Source: Gammaproteobacteria bacterium (lineage in GTDB: Bacteria > Pseudomonadota > Gammaproteobacteria > Granulosicoccales > Granulosicoccaceae). From it: a stretch of 6,327 nt of DNA. Below the pieces are notes generated by a model. That model did no database searches. It saw only the letters and a list, made by a program, of their open reading frames with translations, and had not been told where the DNA came from. Both the position numbers and the translations under genes were made by a program. Where the stretch lies: assembly GCA_019634245.1 (NCBI GenBank), contig JAHQVR010000275.1, positions 1-6,327 on the forward strand, written 5' to 3'. Positions 1 to 6,141 of the stretch are shown here, in pieces; the stretch's first letter is position 1; every line of letters begins with the position of its first letter.

Positions 1-1085
1 CAACACTTGCAAGTGACAACCTTACCGGGATTGTTACAGCAAACCCATCGTCAGTATTGAAGCTGGTCAGACTGATAGAGGAACATACATACGATCTGTT
101 ACAAATATTGACGGGAAACGCATCAAAATGGACACTTCGTGAAACCAAAAAAATCCTGCCTGAATTACGAAACATAACTAACCAAAGCCGCTTAGCGCAT
201 TTAGTACACAGTTACACCAAATATGGCAGGCTAACCCCGGACGATGTGTTCCCAGTTCTGTCTGCCATCGCCACCTGGACAGGCGGCAGCTGCGGCATCG
301 CACTTCGTCAGTTAAAATCCTATTTGCCGACACATAAAAACAAAGAGGTAAAAATCGTTGAATACGGCTACGGCTCAAGTGAATTTATGGGCACTGTCAA
401 TGTGGACGCGATCAACAACCGGTGCTTGCCACAGCTTACCCACCATGTTTATGAATTTGTAAATCGAGATGACTGGATTGACCCCGGAGCGGACGATTCT
501 AAAGCAGATAATAACGTTTACCAAGGCGTACACGAGCTCATCCCGGGGAAGGAGTACCATACCGTCGTCACCACTCAGTCGGGCTTATATCGATACAACA
601 TAAACGATATCGTTCGGGCTGGTTCTATGATCGGCCAATGCGCGACAATTTCATTCCTGCAAAAAGGCCGAGGCGTGACAAATATCACCGGCGAGAAATT
701 GAGTGAACACCAACTGATTGATGCAATGAGTGATGCCATCCAGACACATCCTGTCGTAGCTGGCGGCTACATGGCTCTGGCCAATGAAGAGCAATCTCGT
801 TACGACATTTACCTGGAATCAGACAAGTTAGAGCTATTCAGTGAATTGTCTGCCCAGGTGGACAAGAAGCTGCGCACGTTGAATATTGAATACGAGGAAA
901 AACGCGCAAGTGAACGACTAAAACACATTCATGTGTATGGTTTATCCAGCGATGCTTGTGAGGTAATAAAAGGATGGTGCGTGTCACAAGGCATTCGCGA
1001 GGCCCAATACAAACCAACTGTGTTGGCTTACGCAAGAGACTGGGCAGAAAAACTGAAACCATTACTACTAAAGAATCAGTCGTGA
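1..1085 (+). CDS. GH3-family acyl-acid-amido synthetase, 3' part (5' end outside window)
   Basis: The reading frame is open from the first complete codon at base 3 to the TGA at 1083-1085, giving about 360 residues. The TTG at 57 is an internal codon: the upstream in-frame residues (…TANPSSVLKLVRLIE) read smoothly into a GH3-like NPS segment. GH3 proteins usually have about 500-600 residues, so the N-terminal part with the Ser/Thr-rich ATP loop is missing. Visible GH3 signatures are a WTGGS segment (from 276), the YGYGSSE adenylation motif (363-383), LYRYNINDIV (585-614), matching the family's YRYRxGDV motif, and TGEKLSE (687-707). The family belongs to the ANL adenylating superfamily. It activates carboxylic acids as acyl-AMP and transfers them to an amine, typically an amino acid; plant members conjugate jasmonate or auxin, while bacterial substrates are mostly unknown. 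The protein should be cytoplasmic. The family call is firm; the substrate cannot be predicted. Confidence 0.85.
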   Translation, partial: TLASDNLTGIVTANPSSVLKLVRLIEEHTYDLLQILTGNASKWTLRETKKILPELRNITNQSRLAHLVHSYTKYGRLTPDDVFPVLSAIATWTGGSCGIALRQLKSYLPTHKNKEVKIVEYGYGSSEFMGTVNVDAINNRCLPQLTHHVYEFVNRDDWIDPGADDSKADNNVYQGVHELIPGKEYHTVVTTQSGLYRYNINDIVRAGSMIGQCATISFLQKGRGVTNITGEKLSEHQLIDAMSDAIQTHPVVAGGYMALANEEQSRYDIYLESDKLELFSELSAQVDKKLRTLNIEYEEKRASERLKHIHVYGLSSDACEVIKGWCVSQGIREAQYKPTVLAYARDWAEKLKPLLLKNQS

Positions 1086-2200
1086 GCGTAACATTACATC
1101 ACGGCGTTTTCGACAGCCCGATGCGATTTAAATTTAAACACGCGTCAGCCCAGAGATCTGCGACACAAAACGTCATAGTTAGACTGACTGATGAGAATCG
1201 TACTACCGGCTACGGTGAAGGGTGCCCAAGAGCGTATGTGACCGGTGAAACTGCCAGTACGGTGGCAACCTTCATGCGTGAATATGGTTCCACAATCGTA
1301 AATAAAGCCAGTGACCTCCAACATCTGAAACACTGGATTAATAGCAATGCGAAACTGATCGACAGCAACCCGGCCGCCTTCGCTGCCATTGAAATCGCAA
1401 TAATTGATTTGATGGCAAAACGAAATCAGATGTCAGCAGAAGCACTGCTAAATCTACCCAAACTTTCAGAAAATGTTCCGTTCACCGCGGTCATCGGCGA
1501 TTGTTCAGTCAGCAAGATGCGATTAATTACAACTGCGTATCGCCTATACGGTTTTAACGACTTTAAGGTAAAACTGTCGGGCGATCTCTCTAAAGATCAA
1601 GACAGACTGTCAGCCATACCCAAAATTTATCGCGTTCGTGTTGACGCCAATAACTTATGGCCCACGCCCGACTTGTGCATTGATTATTTCAGGCAACTTC
1701 ATTGTGCAATCTGGGCAATTGAAGAACCTGTGAAGGCTTTTGACTATCCAGCAATGATGAAGATCGCTAACGCGCTTGATACAAAAATCATTGTTGATGA
1801 GAGTCTGTATACAACTAACCATTTACATTTACTGAAAAACCCTGAACGCTTTGTTGCCAATATACGCGTATCGAAGTGTGGCGGAATACTACGCTCGATA
1901 GAACTGGCTAACCAGTGCATACAAAGTAATTGTGATGTTATTCTGGGCGCTCACGTAGGTGAAACCAGTTTACTCACACGCGCAGCTTTAGTGGTAGGTC
2001 AAGGTTTAAAAGCACCCTCGATTGCACGCGAAGGCGCATACGGAAAAATCCTATTAAAACGCGACATTACCAGTAAAGATATAAAGTTCAGCAGAGGCGG
2101 CATTCTGCGACCGGCTAATTACCGATTGGCATCAAAATCCGGCTTAGGCTTGCTGGTTAATCCTGACGAAATCAGTTGGGCTGAGCGCACAACTTATTGA
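1082..2200 (+). CDS. Enolase-superfamily enzyme, muconate-cycloisomerase/dipeptide-epimerase-like
   Basis: With the GTG start at 1082 the protein has 372 residues, normal for the MR/MLE branch of the enolase superfamily. The N-terminal capping domain covers about 1-125, followed by a (β/α)7β barrel. Catalytic landmarks are in order: KVK (K162, K164) on the second strand; metal ligands D188 (VDAN), E214 (IEEP) and D239 (VDES); the opposing base K265 (SKCGG); and GETSLLTRAA at 293-302. This K…D-E-D…K set is typical of the MLE subgroup, which abstracts a proton alpha to a carboxylate with Mg2+. Dipeptide epimerases carry a DxD substrate motif near the eighth strand; here the matching stretch reads EGAYGKILL (317-325), so that activity is doubtful. 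An upstream ATG at 974 was not chosen because its 36 extra residues are out-of-frame GH3 sequence. The GTGA overlap with the GH3 stop and the weak Shine-Dalgarno suggest translational coupling. Confidence 0.85.
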   Translation: MSVTLHHGVFDSPMRFKFKHASAQRSATQNVIVRLTDENRTTGYGEGCPRAYVTGETASTVATFMREYGSTIVNKASDLQHLKHWINSNAKLIDSNPAAFAAIEIAIIDLMAKRNQMSAEALLNLPKLSENVPFTAVIGDCSVSKMRLITTAYRLYGFNDFKVKLSGDLSKDQDRLSAIPKIYRVRVDANNLWPTPDLCIDYFRQLHCAIWAIEEPVKAFDYPAMMKIANALDTKIIVDESLYTTNHLHLLKNPERFVANIRVSKCGGILRSIELANQCIQSNCDVILGAHVGETSLLTRAALVVGQGLKAPSIAREGAYGKILLKRDITSKDIKFSRGGILRPANYRLASKSGLGLLVNPDEISWAERTTY

Positions 2201-2270
2201 ATCAGGCTTTTACTATGCAATAAACTGCGAAGATGTCGCCTATCCTGCAGCAAGCCCAAAGCCTCCAAAA

Positions 2271-2516
2271 TCAAATCATGAAACGATTGTATTCACATTG
2301 TACGTCATAGCGAGTCAGACCGATATCAGCCAACTGCCTGTCGTTCATTCTGCTGAGTTTAATGCGATCACGTCGAATTCTGTCAGCTTCTGCATAGTAC
2401 TGCCCCAAACGCTTTGTCATATCGCCGATCAATTTCCATAATCGGTTTTTGCGCGGTGGCTGAAAATCACTTTGTTCATAGGCCAGACCTTCGTACATAA
2501 ATGCTCGTGTGTTCAT
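2271..2516 (-). CDS. DUF1127 domain small protein
   Basis: This 81-residue basic protein ends in a clear DUF1127 (YjiS-like) motif: LSRMNDRQLADIGLTRYDV at residues 54-72, with the family's D-x-x-L-x-D-I-G-L-x-R core. The N-terminal 25 residues (MNTRAFMYEGLAYEQ…) are less conserved, and residues 26-53 look helical and arginine/lysine rich. There is no signal peptide or membrane segment. Studied alphaproteobacterial DUF1127 proteins bind RNA and affect RNA turnover or metabolic adaptation; whether this one does is unknown. The start is supported by a strong AGAGGAAAG ribosome site 4-5 bases upstream of the ATG. The gene lies on the same strand as and downstream of the kinase/regulator pair. A 130-base gap carries TTTCA repeats like those in the kinase promoter, suggesting direct control by the neighbouring response regulator. 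It converges with the enolase-family gene across 70 bases. Confidence 0.88.
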   Translation of the reverse strand: MNTRAFMYEGLAYEQSDFQPPRKNRLWKLIGDMTKRLGQYYAEADRIRRDRIKLSRMNDRQLADIGLTRYDVQCEYNRFMI

Positions 2517-2520
2517 TTTG

Positions 2521-2529
2521 CTTTCCTCT
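2521..2529 (-). promoter_or_regulatory. Strong ribosome binding site of the DUF1127 gene
   Basis: On the minus strand the bases before the ATG at 2516 read CAGAGGAAAGCAAA. The purine-rich AGAGGAAAG core is well placed for translation initiation. It fixes the start of this short gene. Confidence 0.7.
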
Positions 2530-2576
2530 GTTAACGTTGAAGTGTGATTCTTAAGAACAGAGTGTGACGAGCTAAT

Positions 2577-2641
2577 GTTTCAATCTAATTGCCGTTAGCG
2601 ATGAAAATTGTTTCGATTATTTCAGCGTGTATTTCAGCGTG
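2577..2641. promoter_or_regulatory. TTTCA direct-repeat cluster upstream of DUF1127 (putative response-regulator operator)
   Basis: Four related heptamers lie on the plus strand: GTTTCAA (2577-2583), GTTTCGA (2610-2616), ATTTCAG (2619-2625) and ATTTCAG (2631-2637). The last two sit inside a perfect 11-base direct repeat, ATTTCAGCGTG (2619-2629 and 2631-2641). Start-to-start steps are 33, 9 and 12 bases, close to three, one and one helical turns. The 9-mer AATTGTTTC at 2606-2614 also occurs twice in the kinase/globin intergenic region. The cluster ends 6 bases from the response-regulator stop, and its nearest unit is 61 bases from the DUF1127 start. Tandem sites about one turn apart are how OmpR/PhoB-family regulators bind. 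Which regulator binds here is inference. I could not identify a convincing -10 element for DUF1127. Confidence 0.6.
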
Positions 2642-2646
2642 ATTAT

Positions 2647-3369
2647 CTAGCCATCTTTGGGGTCGAACACATAGCCAAGTCCACGAACAGTGCGAATAAT
2701 AGTGGGCTTTTTAGGATTCGCCTCAAGCTTTTTTCTAAGCCTCAGTACCCGAATATCGATGCTCCTGTCGAATGGATCCCAATCACGATCGCTGGCCATT
2801 TCCATAAGCTGATCACGGTTGAGCACACGCCCTTTGTTTTTGATAAAAAGCTTGAGCAAGGTGTACTCCATAGATGTGAGCGGGATTTCTTTTCCATCCC
2901 GACCGTAAAGTGTTGCACCTGAAAGATCGAGCACCATGTCTGCAATTGAAACCTTGTCAGCGTTATCGATGCTTTCAGCATCCACGAGCTCAGATTTACC
3001 TGTACGGCGCAGTACCGCTTTTATACGGGCTTCCAGTTCACGTAAATCGATAGGTTTGGCCAGATAATCATCCGCTCCCATTTCAAGACCTATCACCTTG
3101 TCTACTGGCTCCCCGGCAGCGGTCAGCATAATGACTGGCAAGGGTTGTTCAGCGCGAATGCGACGTAAAATACTCAGCCCGTCTTCACCAGGCATGTTGA
3201 TATCCAGCAACACCAAGTCAAACTTCGCAGCAGTATTCATTTGTTCATCGAGAGAAGGGCCATCAAATGCCATAGTCACATCAAATTCTCGCTTAGCAAG
3301 ATATTTAGCAACCATTTCCCGAACATCAGTTTCGTCATCACATACGAGCACATGCGGTTTTAAGCTCAT
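2647..3369 (-). CDS. OmpR/PhoB-family DNA-binding response regulator
   Basis: The 240-residue protein has a receiver domain (about 5-118) and a C-terminal winged-helix domain (about 140-236). Receiver landmarks are the acidic pocket D11/D12, phospho-acceptor D56 (LLDINMP), T83 (MLTA) and K105-P106 (AKP). The effector domain shows the classic OmpR-type end: LTSMEYTLL, then a recognition helix around RSIDIRVLRLRKKLE (202-216), then the TVRGLGYVF wing hairpin (227-235). All key residues are intact, so it should dimerise on phosphorylation and bind direct repeats. Its ATG overlaps the TGA of the upstream hybrid kinase by 4 bases (ATGA) behind a modest AGGGTG ribosome site, pointing to co-translation and cognate pairing. 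The likely targets are the TTTCA repeat clusters at 2577-2641 and 5678-5727. Its closest named orthologue cannot be decided from sequence reading alone. Confidence 0.95.
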   Translation of the reverse strand: MSLKPHVLVCDDETDVREMVAKYLAKREFDVTMAFDGPSLDEQMNTAAKFDLVLLDINMPGEDGLSILRRIRAEQPLPVIMLTAAGEPVDKVIGLEMGADDYLAKPIDLRELEARIKAVLRRTGKSELVDAESIDNADKVSIADMVLDLSGATLYGRDGKEIPLTSMEYTLLKLFIKNKGRVLNRDQLMEMASDRDWDPFDRSIDIRVLRLRKKLEANPKKPTIIRTVRGLGYVFDPKDG

Positions 3370-5621
3370 TGATTCACCCTGGCCGTCGCGGGCACATATT
3401 TATCATTTGCAATTGCTTCGATGACTGAACGTAGCTCATCAGGAGACACTGGTTTTTCCAGAATCGGATACTTTGCCGCCTGACGAATTAGATCTGCATC
3501 TTCACTAATGGCGTCCCCGGTAATAAACACAAATCGAGCACTTAATTCGGGCCATTGTTCGTGTAAACGTTCCGAAAAACCTCTACCACCCAGTCCAGGC
3601 ATTCTTAGATCACACAGAATAAGATCAAATAAGGCATCAGATTCAAGAATCTTTAAACCAGCCTCTGCGTTCTCGGCAACCGATGATTCAATATCAAACT
3701 TTTTAAGCAAACGCCCAATAACATGAGCGACTTCAGGTTCATCCTCTATAACCAGTGCACGATTTATGAGTTTGCTGTGCTGCCTTTCCACTTCATTGAC
3801 GATGACTTCAGAGGCACTCTCTGCCGGCAAAGTGAGTTCAAATGTAGCGCCACCGAGCTCGCTATCACCAAGACTCAGATCTCCATTGTGCGAGCTGGCA
3901 ATTCGGTGACTCAGTGCCAAGCCTACTCCTGTTCCCTCGTTAACGGCTTTGGTAGTAAAAAAAGGTTCGAATATTCTAACCTTTAGCTTCTCTGGAATAC
4001 CTGGCCCATTATCAGACACCCGCACGACAACTTGATTCTCTTTGGGTTGGTATGCCGTATTGATACATAAAGTTGGCGTTGCATGATCGCTTTCAAAGGC
4101 TTGTTCGGCGTTGAGCATTAAATTAATGATGACCTGCGTCAGCTGATCCTCATCGGCAAGCACAACAGGTAATGATTGGCCCAGGTTCAAGTCAATTTTC
4201 ACATTCCGTTGGCGTAGTCCGTAAGCAGCAATCTCCATGGCATTCGACACCACATCGTTAATACTGGTTTCTGCCAGTCTCGTGGGTTTCTGCCGAGCCA
4301 TAGCGAGGAAAGTTTTGACGATTTTCGAGCAACGCTGCGCTGCGCGGCTTATTCGTTCAACACCATCCAGCGCTTCGGGGTTGTCGACCTCATCGCGCAA
4401 CATCATCGCATGGCCCACAACCACGGATAACGGATTATTAAGTTCGTGAGCGACACCTGCCAATAGCTGCCCGAGGGCATTGAGTTTTTCACTTTGAAAC
4501 GCTGACTCGCGTTGCTTTTGCAGCTCTTGCTCAGTTTGACGTTTGCTGGTGATGTCTGTCCATGCAACGACAAAACCTTGATCGCTGGTTTTACGACGGT
4601 TAACCGAGAACACACGCTGATCCTCTAGCATGAACTCTTCGGTTTGTTCATTGCCATCACCGATACTCTCCCAGGCAGCGGCTTTGGGCTCGTGATCAAA
4701 CGATTTAGCTCGATCAATTATATCTTTGTTGGATACACCGGGCTTCAGAATGTCGGCAATAGGATGATTGACACGCAAATAGTGATGATTTGCCAGAACC
4801 AGATTATGCTCTTTGTCGAATAAGGCAAAACCCTGATCAAGTGCTTCAATCGCATCGAGTAAACGTTGATTTATTTTCAAAATTTCATCGCGTTGCTGAT
4901 AGATCTGGCTCATGTCTTCGGCTGAAATAACAATCGACGGTTCATCCTGGTAATCAATAACACGCGCCGACAATCTAGCCGGCATAGCGCCATTGTTTTC
5001 GCGACGTAGCTCAGCTGTCTGGTCATCCAGCGATTCCACAGCCAGTAGTTCGGTAAGAAGATCTGCATACTCGAGCGAATCAGAAAATATGGCTTGAATA
5101 TGCTCAGGCTGACCAAAGCTGCTACGCCATGCCGGGGTGGCATAGAGAATCTCGCCGTCCGCGATACTGCTAACGGAAATGCGCGACGCACAGGCATCGA
5201 GCACATCTTTCAATAGATCGTCGGCATGCTCAATAATATCGTGCGCCTTATGCTGCTCTGCGACATCCTTACTCGTCAACGAAAAGCCGCCATCGGATTG
5301 CGGATGTACCGACATTTGCACCAGGCGCTCCCCCTGGCTGGTGGCAGGCAATACGAGTACTGATTCATACCCGCTCTCAAGGTGAGCATCGAGTTCACGC
5401 AATGCAGCGTTACCTGGCCTGCGCAGGGCCTCATGCAGAAATACAGACCAATTGACGCCAGTCTGGATGTAATTGCTGACATCAGGAAAAAGGTGCCGGA
5501 AGGCCAAATTACAAAAAACCAGCTCGTCATTTGAATCAAACAGTGCCAGCCCCTCAGAGAGCGAATCGATAGCCGCCTGAAACTGGCTAGGCTTTATTGA
5601 TTCATGGTTGGTCAAAGTCAT
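3366..5621 (-). CDS. Soluble PAS hybrid sensor histidine kinase with C-terminal receiver
   Basis: This 751-residue protein has no signal peptide or membrane segment, so it senses in the cytoplasm. PAS-like regions lie at about 14-120 (GLALFDSNDELVFCN), 133-240 (weaker) and 253-358 (GFALFDKEHNLVLAN, PAS_7-like). A short helix (361-378) leads into HisKA with phospho-acceptor H392 in AHELNNPL. The HATPase domain has the N box with N500 and N504, the G1 box DNGPGIP (537-543), the F box FEPFFTTK (551-558) and the G2 box GTGVGLAL (563-570). A receiver domain (about 621-738) has E626/D627, phospho-acceptor D671, T701 and K723. No Hpt domain is present. The ATG at 5621 follows an AGAGGA ribosome site. 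The stop overlaps the start of the OmpR-type regulator, its probable partner. The ligand is unknown; the divergent globin gene hints at oxygen, NO or redox. Repeats in its promoter suggest autoregulation. Confidence 0.93.
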   Translation of the reverse strand: MTLTNHESIKPSQFQAAIDSLSEGLALFDSNDELVFCNLAFRHLFPDVSNYIQTGVNWSVFLHEALRRPGNAALRELDAHLESGYESVLVLPATSQGERLVQMSVHPQSDGGFSLTSKDVAEQHKAHDIIEHADDLLKDVLDACASRISVSSIADGEILYATPAWRSSFGQPEHIQAIFSDSLEYADLLTELLAVESLDDQTAELRRENNGAMPARLSARVIDYQDEPSIVISAEDMSQIYQQRDEILKINQRLLDAIEALDQGFALFDKEHNLVLANHHYLRVNHPIADILKPGVSNKDIIDRAKSFDHEPKAAAWESIGDGNEQTEEFMLEDQRVFSVNRRKTSDQGFVVAWTDITSKRQTEQELQKQRESAFQSEKLNALGQLLAGVAHELNNPLSVVVGHAMMLRDEVDNPEALDGVERISRAAQRCSKIVKTFLAMARQKPTRLAETSINDVVSNAMEIAAYGLRQRNVKIDLNLGQSLPVVLADEDQLTQVIINLMLNAEQAFESDHATPTLCINTAYQPKENQVVVRVSDNGPGIPEKLKVRIFEPFFTTKAVNEGTGVGLALSHRIASSHNGDLSLGDSELGGATFELTLPAESASEVIVNEVERQHSKLINRALVIEDEPEVAHVIGRLLKKFDIESSVAENAEAGLKILESDALFDLILCDLRMPGLGGRGFSERLHEQWPELSARFVFITGDAISEDADLIRQAAKYPILEKPVSPDELRSVIEAIANDKYVPATARVNQ

Positions 5622-5629
5622 GGCAGTTA

Positions 5630-5651
5630 TCCTCTGAACTATATTATGCCA
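5630..5651 (-). promoter_or_regulatory. Candidate extended -10 and ribosome site of the kinase operon
   Basis: Read on the minus strand, 5651-5643 gives TGGCATAAT, an extended -10 (TGn) with CATAAT, five of six matches to the consensus. No good -35 is visible, which fits an activator-dependent promoter. The nearest GTTTCAG repeat would centre at about -47 from the predicted start near 5636. The ribosome site AGAGGA (5635-5630) would then lie very close to the RNA 5' end, which is a weakness of this call. Confidence 0.35.
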
Positions 5652-5677
5652 ATGATTTCGCTAGCTAAAGTGTGGAT

Positions 5678-5727
5678 CGTGTTTCAGTCGTGTTTCAGAT
5701 CGGATTGAATTGTTTCAATTGTTTCTG
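5678..5727. promoter_or_regulatory. TTTCA direct-repeat cluster between kinase and globin (putative operator)
   Basis: Four heptamers lie on the plus strand: GTTTCAG (5681-5687), GTTTCAG (5692-5698), GTTTCAA (5712-5718) and GTTTCTG (5721-5727). The steps are 11, 20 and 9 bases, about one, two and one helical turns. The first pair belongs to a perfect 10-base repeat, CGTGTTTCAG (5678-5687 and 5689-5698). The second pair belongs to a perfect tandem 9-mer, AATTGTTTC (5708-5716 and 5717-5725). The nearest unit is 60 bases from the kinase start codon, and the farthest overlaps the candidate -35 of the globin gene. The geometry fits an OmpR-family regulator acting in both directions. That the adjacent regulator binds here is inference. 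Confidence 0.65.
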
Positions 5728-5747
5728 AAGCCATGAAATGGTTTAAT
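5719..5747 (+). promoter_or_regulatory. Candidate promoter of the globin operon
   Basis: A -35-like TTGTTT (5719-5724) is followed after 17 bases by TTTAAT (5742-5747), with TGG directly before it, making an extended -10. Transcription would start near 5754, leaving a leader of about 25 bases with a good AAGAGGTG ribosome site (5766-5773). The -35 overlaps the last TTTCA repeat, so a bound regulator could act as a class II activator or as a repressor. This is pattern-based only. Confidence 0.4.
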
Positions 5748-5778
5748 TGGACTGTGTCGATGTATAAGAGGTGGCACC

Positions 5779-6141
5779 ATGGAGCTTTATGAGAAATACG
5801 GCGGATTCGGTAGCATCAACAAGATAGTCATGGCGTTCTATGACACGCTGCTGGATTCAGAGGAGATTGGACCCTACTTCGACGAGATCGAAATGGGTAA
5901 GCTGATCGATCATCAAACCAAATTTATCGCCAGCATACTGGGTGGCCCCGCATCATTTTCTAACGACCAACTTCGTCGTGCACACGCGAATCTCCAGATT
6001 ACACCTGCTCACTTTGAGCAGATGAAAACGGTGTTAAACGATACGCTTATCCAGCATGGCGTGTCCGCAGGTGACGCTGAAGCGGTGATGGCTGAAATCG
6101 AATCTCGCCGAGACGCCATCGTAACGAATGTAGACGTCTAA
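5779..6141 (+). CDS. Group 1 truncated haemoglobin (2-on-2 globin)
   Basis: The 120-residue length and motifs match group 1 (trHbN-type) truncated globins. It opens with LYEKYGG (3-9). The B helix holds F20-Y21 (AFYDTLL; Y21 is the probable B10 ligand-stabilising tyrosine). F34 is the probable CD1 phenylalanine. The E-helix region HQTKFIASILGGP (45-57) ends in the characteristic GGP. The proximal haem ligand is H69 in RRAHANLQIT, followed by HFEQMKTVLNDTL. These proteins bind O2, NO or CO; some act as NO dioxygenases and others appear to be sensors or redox partners. The start at 5779 is supported by AAGAGGTG five bases upstream. The gene is divergent from the kinase and shares its repeat-rich intergenic region. 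Its TAA overlaps the ATG of a PAS-domain gene, so the two are probably made together and may interact. The family call is strong; the ligand and role are inferred. Confidence 0.93.
   Translation: MELYEKYGGFGSINKIVMAFYDTLLDSEEIGPYFDEIEMGKLIDHQTKFIASILGGPASFSNDQLRRAHANLQITPAHFEQMKTVLNDTLIQHGVSAGDAEAVMAEIESRRDAIVTNVDV

Noticed and set aside
974..1081. Upstream ATG that would extend the enolase-family protein by 36 residues
   Set aside because: The extension lies wholly inside the GH3 gene in another frame and has no family-like sequence. The GTG at 1082 gives a normal-length protein starting at the first expected strand.
2147..2256. Nine-base inverted repeat GGCTTGCTG / CAGCAAGCC across the end of the enolase-family gene
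   Set aside because: The arms are 92 bases apart with one inside coding sequence and no supporting structure; chance is the simplest explanation.
2201..2270. Possible bidirectional terminator between the converging enolase-family and DUF1127 genes
   Set aside because: AGGCTTT (2204-2210) and AAAGCCT (2258-2264) are inverted but 47 bases apart, and the inner GCGA/TCGC stem has only 4 pairs with a weak T-rich tail. This is too weak to call a terminator.
2608..2922. Plus-strand 104-codon open frame opposite the response regulator
   Set aside because: It lies antisense over the conserved regulator gene and its operator, has no recognisable domain, and is explained as a shadow of the real gene.
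2577..5727. Reading the TTTCA repeats as a CRISPR array or mobile-element ends
   Set aside because: Units are only 7-11 bases with 9-33 base steps and sit in two promoter regions. There are no spacers, cas genes, transposase or target duplications.
5763..5768. TATAAG as the globin -10 element
   Set aside because: It would put the RNA start within a few bases of the ATG and overlaps the good ribosome site AAGAGGTG, so the TTTAAT at 5742-5747 is preferred.
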